From an uncultured Rubrobacteraceae bacterium (lineage in GTDB: Bacteria; Actinomycetota; Rubrobacteria; Rubrobacterales; Rubrobacteraceae): a stretch of 14,841 nt of DNA. The number at the start of each line of letters is the position of its first letter. The first letter of the stretch is position 1. The DNA is taken from contig CADCUW010000344.1 of the NCBI GenBank assembly GCA_902805985.1, positions 1 to 14,841 on the forward strand, in the 5' to 3' direction. The notes beneath the pieces were generated by a model. The model ran no database searches. It worked only from the letters and a program-made list of their open reading frames with translations, and was not told the origin of the DNA. Below are positions 13,737 through 14,841 of the stretch, one piece after another. The translations under genes were made by a program, and so were the position numbers.

Positions 13737-13950
13737 CCTTATTCACCGTACGTCCTAGAGAGACTGTCTGATAAATCGAACTGGGCCCCGAAGCGCGACC
13801 CAAAAAGCGGCTCAGAGGGGCCGAACACGCACCCGATCGCCATTGCGCGCCACCGAAACGCAGGCCCGGAACGACCTCCAGCCATTTATCAGACAGTCTC
13901 TCGAAGGTATTTTCTGCGAACTTCGTGCTGAGGGGGTTCCAAGAAGTTCG
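13737..13950. repeat. Dispersed repeat copy 3, split by the MITE-like insertion
   Basis: The left part (13737-13757, CCTTATTCAC...CCTA) and the right part (13903-13950, GAAGGT...GAAGTTCG) rejoin into a sequence that aligns without gaps for 44 bases to copy 1 (9788-9831). The right part also matches the half-copy at 10159-10188. The inserted 145 bases are listed separately. Confidence 0.6.
13758..13902. mobile_element. 145-bp MITE-like element
   Basis: Perfect 19-bp terminal inverted repeats: GAGAGACTGTCTGATAAAT at 13758-13776 and its complement at 13884-13902, around about 107 bases without a credible gene. Removing exactly these 145 bases restores the repeat consensus on either side, so the ends are well defined. 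No target-site duplication is obvious. It would need a transposase supplied elsewhere in the genome. The family is not recognised with certainty. Confidence 0.7.
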
Positions 13951-14186
13951 ACCTACGAACGGTACCTCGGTGACGAATGCACCGTTCGGGACAACCTGCT
14001 ATGCTGCCCGGATCGGAAACTCGCTACCCGCTGGGTAGAGGCGATGAATCCCGCCCCTCAAGACTGGGCACCCATCGGGGGGCGGGGGAGCCAGTGGTAC
14101 AACCGGCTACCGCAAGAGAGGCATCGTGGGATGGCTCTCGGGGTGGCCGGTTCCGCGTTGTGCAGGCTCCCCAAAGGGGTAGAGCG
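13951..14186 (+). promoter_or_regulatory. Non-coding leader of the small secreted protein, with a hairpin over the ribosome binding site
   Basis: This gene-free stretch contains a stem CCCGCCCC (14050-14057) with GGGGCGGG (14079-14086). Just before the start, GCTCCCC (14166-14172) pairs with GGGG-ta-GAGC (14176-14185). That hairpin covers the only plausible Shine-Dalgarno (GGGG at 14176-14179), so translation may be gated. No known riboswitch class could be assigned. Confidence 0.35.
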
Positions 14187-14603
14187 ATGAGGAGAGCGGT
14201 GCTGCTGGCGGCGACGACGGCTATCGTGGCGGTGCTGGCGGTGGGGATGGCGTCCGCCGATCCGGTGAACAGCAAGAACGCCCAGATACTCACCTTCGAC
14301 TGCGGCGGCGAGGAAGTGACGGTGGCGACCCTGTTCAACAACAGGGCGGTGGTGTTCAACGTGGTCGACACCACGGGCAACTTCGTGATCACGCGGGTAG
14401 AGGGCACGGCGACCTTCACCGAACCCGAGACCGGAGAGATGGTCAAAGAAGAGTTCGTGGAACCCATAGGCAAAGGAAAAAAGAGGGGCCTCGGGCGCAG
14501 CCTGACGACCTGCGACACCACCTTCTCCATTGAGAACCCGGAACTGGGGACGATCACATTAGACCTTACGTTCACCGGCTTCTTCACCCCACGCAGGGGC
14601 TAA
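14187..14603 (+). CDS. Small secreted protein of unknown function
   Basis: A 138-residue protein with a clear Sec signal peptide (MRRAVLLAATTAIVAVLAVG, then MASA, cleavage expected after Ala24). The mature part has two cysteines, Cys39 (TFDCGG) and Cys109 (LTTCDTT), well placed for one disulfide. The pattern of alternating hydrophobic residues (VTVATLFNNRAVVFNVVD, TITLDLTFTGFFTP) suggests a beta-sandwich. A longer frame from 13977 exists, but its extra N-terminus is unlike protein and would bury the signal peptide, so the ATG at 14187 is used. No enzyme motif, lipobox or sortase signal is present. A small envelope or extracellular protein is all that can be said. Confidence 0.72.
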   Translation: MRRAVLLAATTAIVAVLAVGMASADPVNSKNAQILTFDCGGEEVTVATLFNNRAVVFNVVDTTGNFVITRVEGTATFTEPETGEMVKEEFVEPIGKGKKRGLGRSLTTCDTTFSIENPELGTITLDLTFTGFFTPRRG

Positions 14604-14656
14604 CGGAGGGCCGGTAGTTGGGGAAGGCAGCCACTCGATAGTCGAGCGTACCTTTA

Positions 14657-14682
14657 GGGCCGGGGCTTAGCATCTCCGGCCC
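14657..14682 (+). terminator. Hairpin terminator after the secreted protein gene
   Basis: GGGCCGG (14657-14663) pairs with CCGGCCC (14676-14682) across a 12-base loop, about 55 bases after the stop codon. As at 9752-9777, it is followed shortly by a CCTTATTCAC repeat. Confidence 0.6.
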
Positions 14683-14692
14683 ATCCACATGA

Positions 14693-14735
14693 CCTTATTC
14701 ACTCGAATACGTGGAAGGGGGTTCTAAGAAGTCCG
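14693..14735. repeat. Dispersed repeat copy 4
   Basis: CCTTATTCAC at 14693-14702 followed by GAAGGGGGTTCTAAGAAGTC matches the left end of copy 1 (both preceded by CATGRCC) and the right part of copy 3 (AGGGGGTTCCAAGAAGTTCG). The middle of the longer copies is missing, so it is a shortened version. Confidence 0.5.
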
Positions 14736-14829
14736 CCGGGGCCTTGCCGTTCTCGGAGCGGTAATCCGCAGACATCCCGGCCCCCGTATACTGTTCCGTC
14801 AAGGGAAAGCAACTAGGGAGGATACGACC

Positions 14830-14841
14830 ATGAAGCAAAGA
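14830..14841 (+). CDS. Start of a further gene, cut by the window edge
   Basis: ATG AAG CAA AGA begins eight bases after a strong Shine-Dalgarno (GGGAGGAT, 14816-14823). TATACT at 14787-14792 is a plausible -10 element, without a clear -35. Only four codons (MKQR) are visible, so nothing can be said about the product. Confidence 0.5.

Noticed and set aside
13977..14186. Upstream extension of the secreted protein to 208 residues
   Set aside because: The added 70 residues are not protein-like and would place a good Sec signal peptide in mid-chain.
13951..14186. Known riboswitch (for example cyclic di-AMP type) before the secreted protein
   Set aside because: Some G-rich stems are present, but the conserved core sequences I know for that class are not found, so no class is claimed.
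13843..14190. Open frame of 115 codons before the secreted protein
   Set aside because: It runs through the MITE right end and repeat sequence, and its translation has no coherent protein features. It is treated as non-coding leader.

Overview
This is a high-GC bacterial window with actinobacterial character, most like Rubrobacter. That placement is an inference from the GC content, the sortase, the lipoprotein ending in calcium-binding repeats, the Tat-exported PhoD and the style of the mobile-element genes; no rRNA or tRNA is present to confirm it.

Left flank (1-3958), ordinary chromosomal genes: a two-domain rhodanese-type sulfurtransferase, a membrane-anchored sortase whose promoter suggests a nearly leaderless mRNA, and on the minus strand an SDR oxidoreductase and an exported protein ending in RTX-like Asp/Gly repeats. 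The sortase and SDR genes converge on a perfect 20-bp-arm palindrome.

Middle (about 4200-10150), a decaying integrated replicon-like element with accessory genes. It starts with a translationally coupled pair of unknown genes (4239-5239). Then come a MerR/AlpA-type helix-turn-helix gene broken by two adjacent TAG codons, a coupled 61-aa small protein, a remnant, and a PrimPol primase plus AAA-type ATPase/helicase reading frame interrupted by one in-frame TAG. Small coupled genes follow, including a Cys/His-rich protein, then a gene broken by a TAG and a frameshift, and a small zinc-ribbon-like protein. No integrase is visible. Inside the disordered linker of the helicase lies an array of nine 9-bp repeats (consensus TAATGCCAC) in both orientations. 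This looks like an iteron-type replication origin embedded in the initiator gene.

Right part (10150-14841): an IS110/IS1111-family transposase gene with a one-base frameshift and a structured non-coding region downstream of it (candidate guide RNA); a Tat-exported PhoD-family phosphatase with a folded leader and a strong terminator; a 145-bp MITE-like element inserted into a dispersed repeat (CCTTATTCAC...GAAGG) that recurs around 9.8 kb and 14.7 kb; a small secreted protein of unknown function; and the first codons of another gene at the window edge.

The most interesting points are the iteron array inside the replication gene, the fact that the clear nonsense interruptions in this element are all TAG, and the empty-site reconstruction of the MITE.
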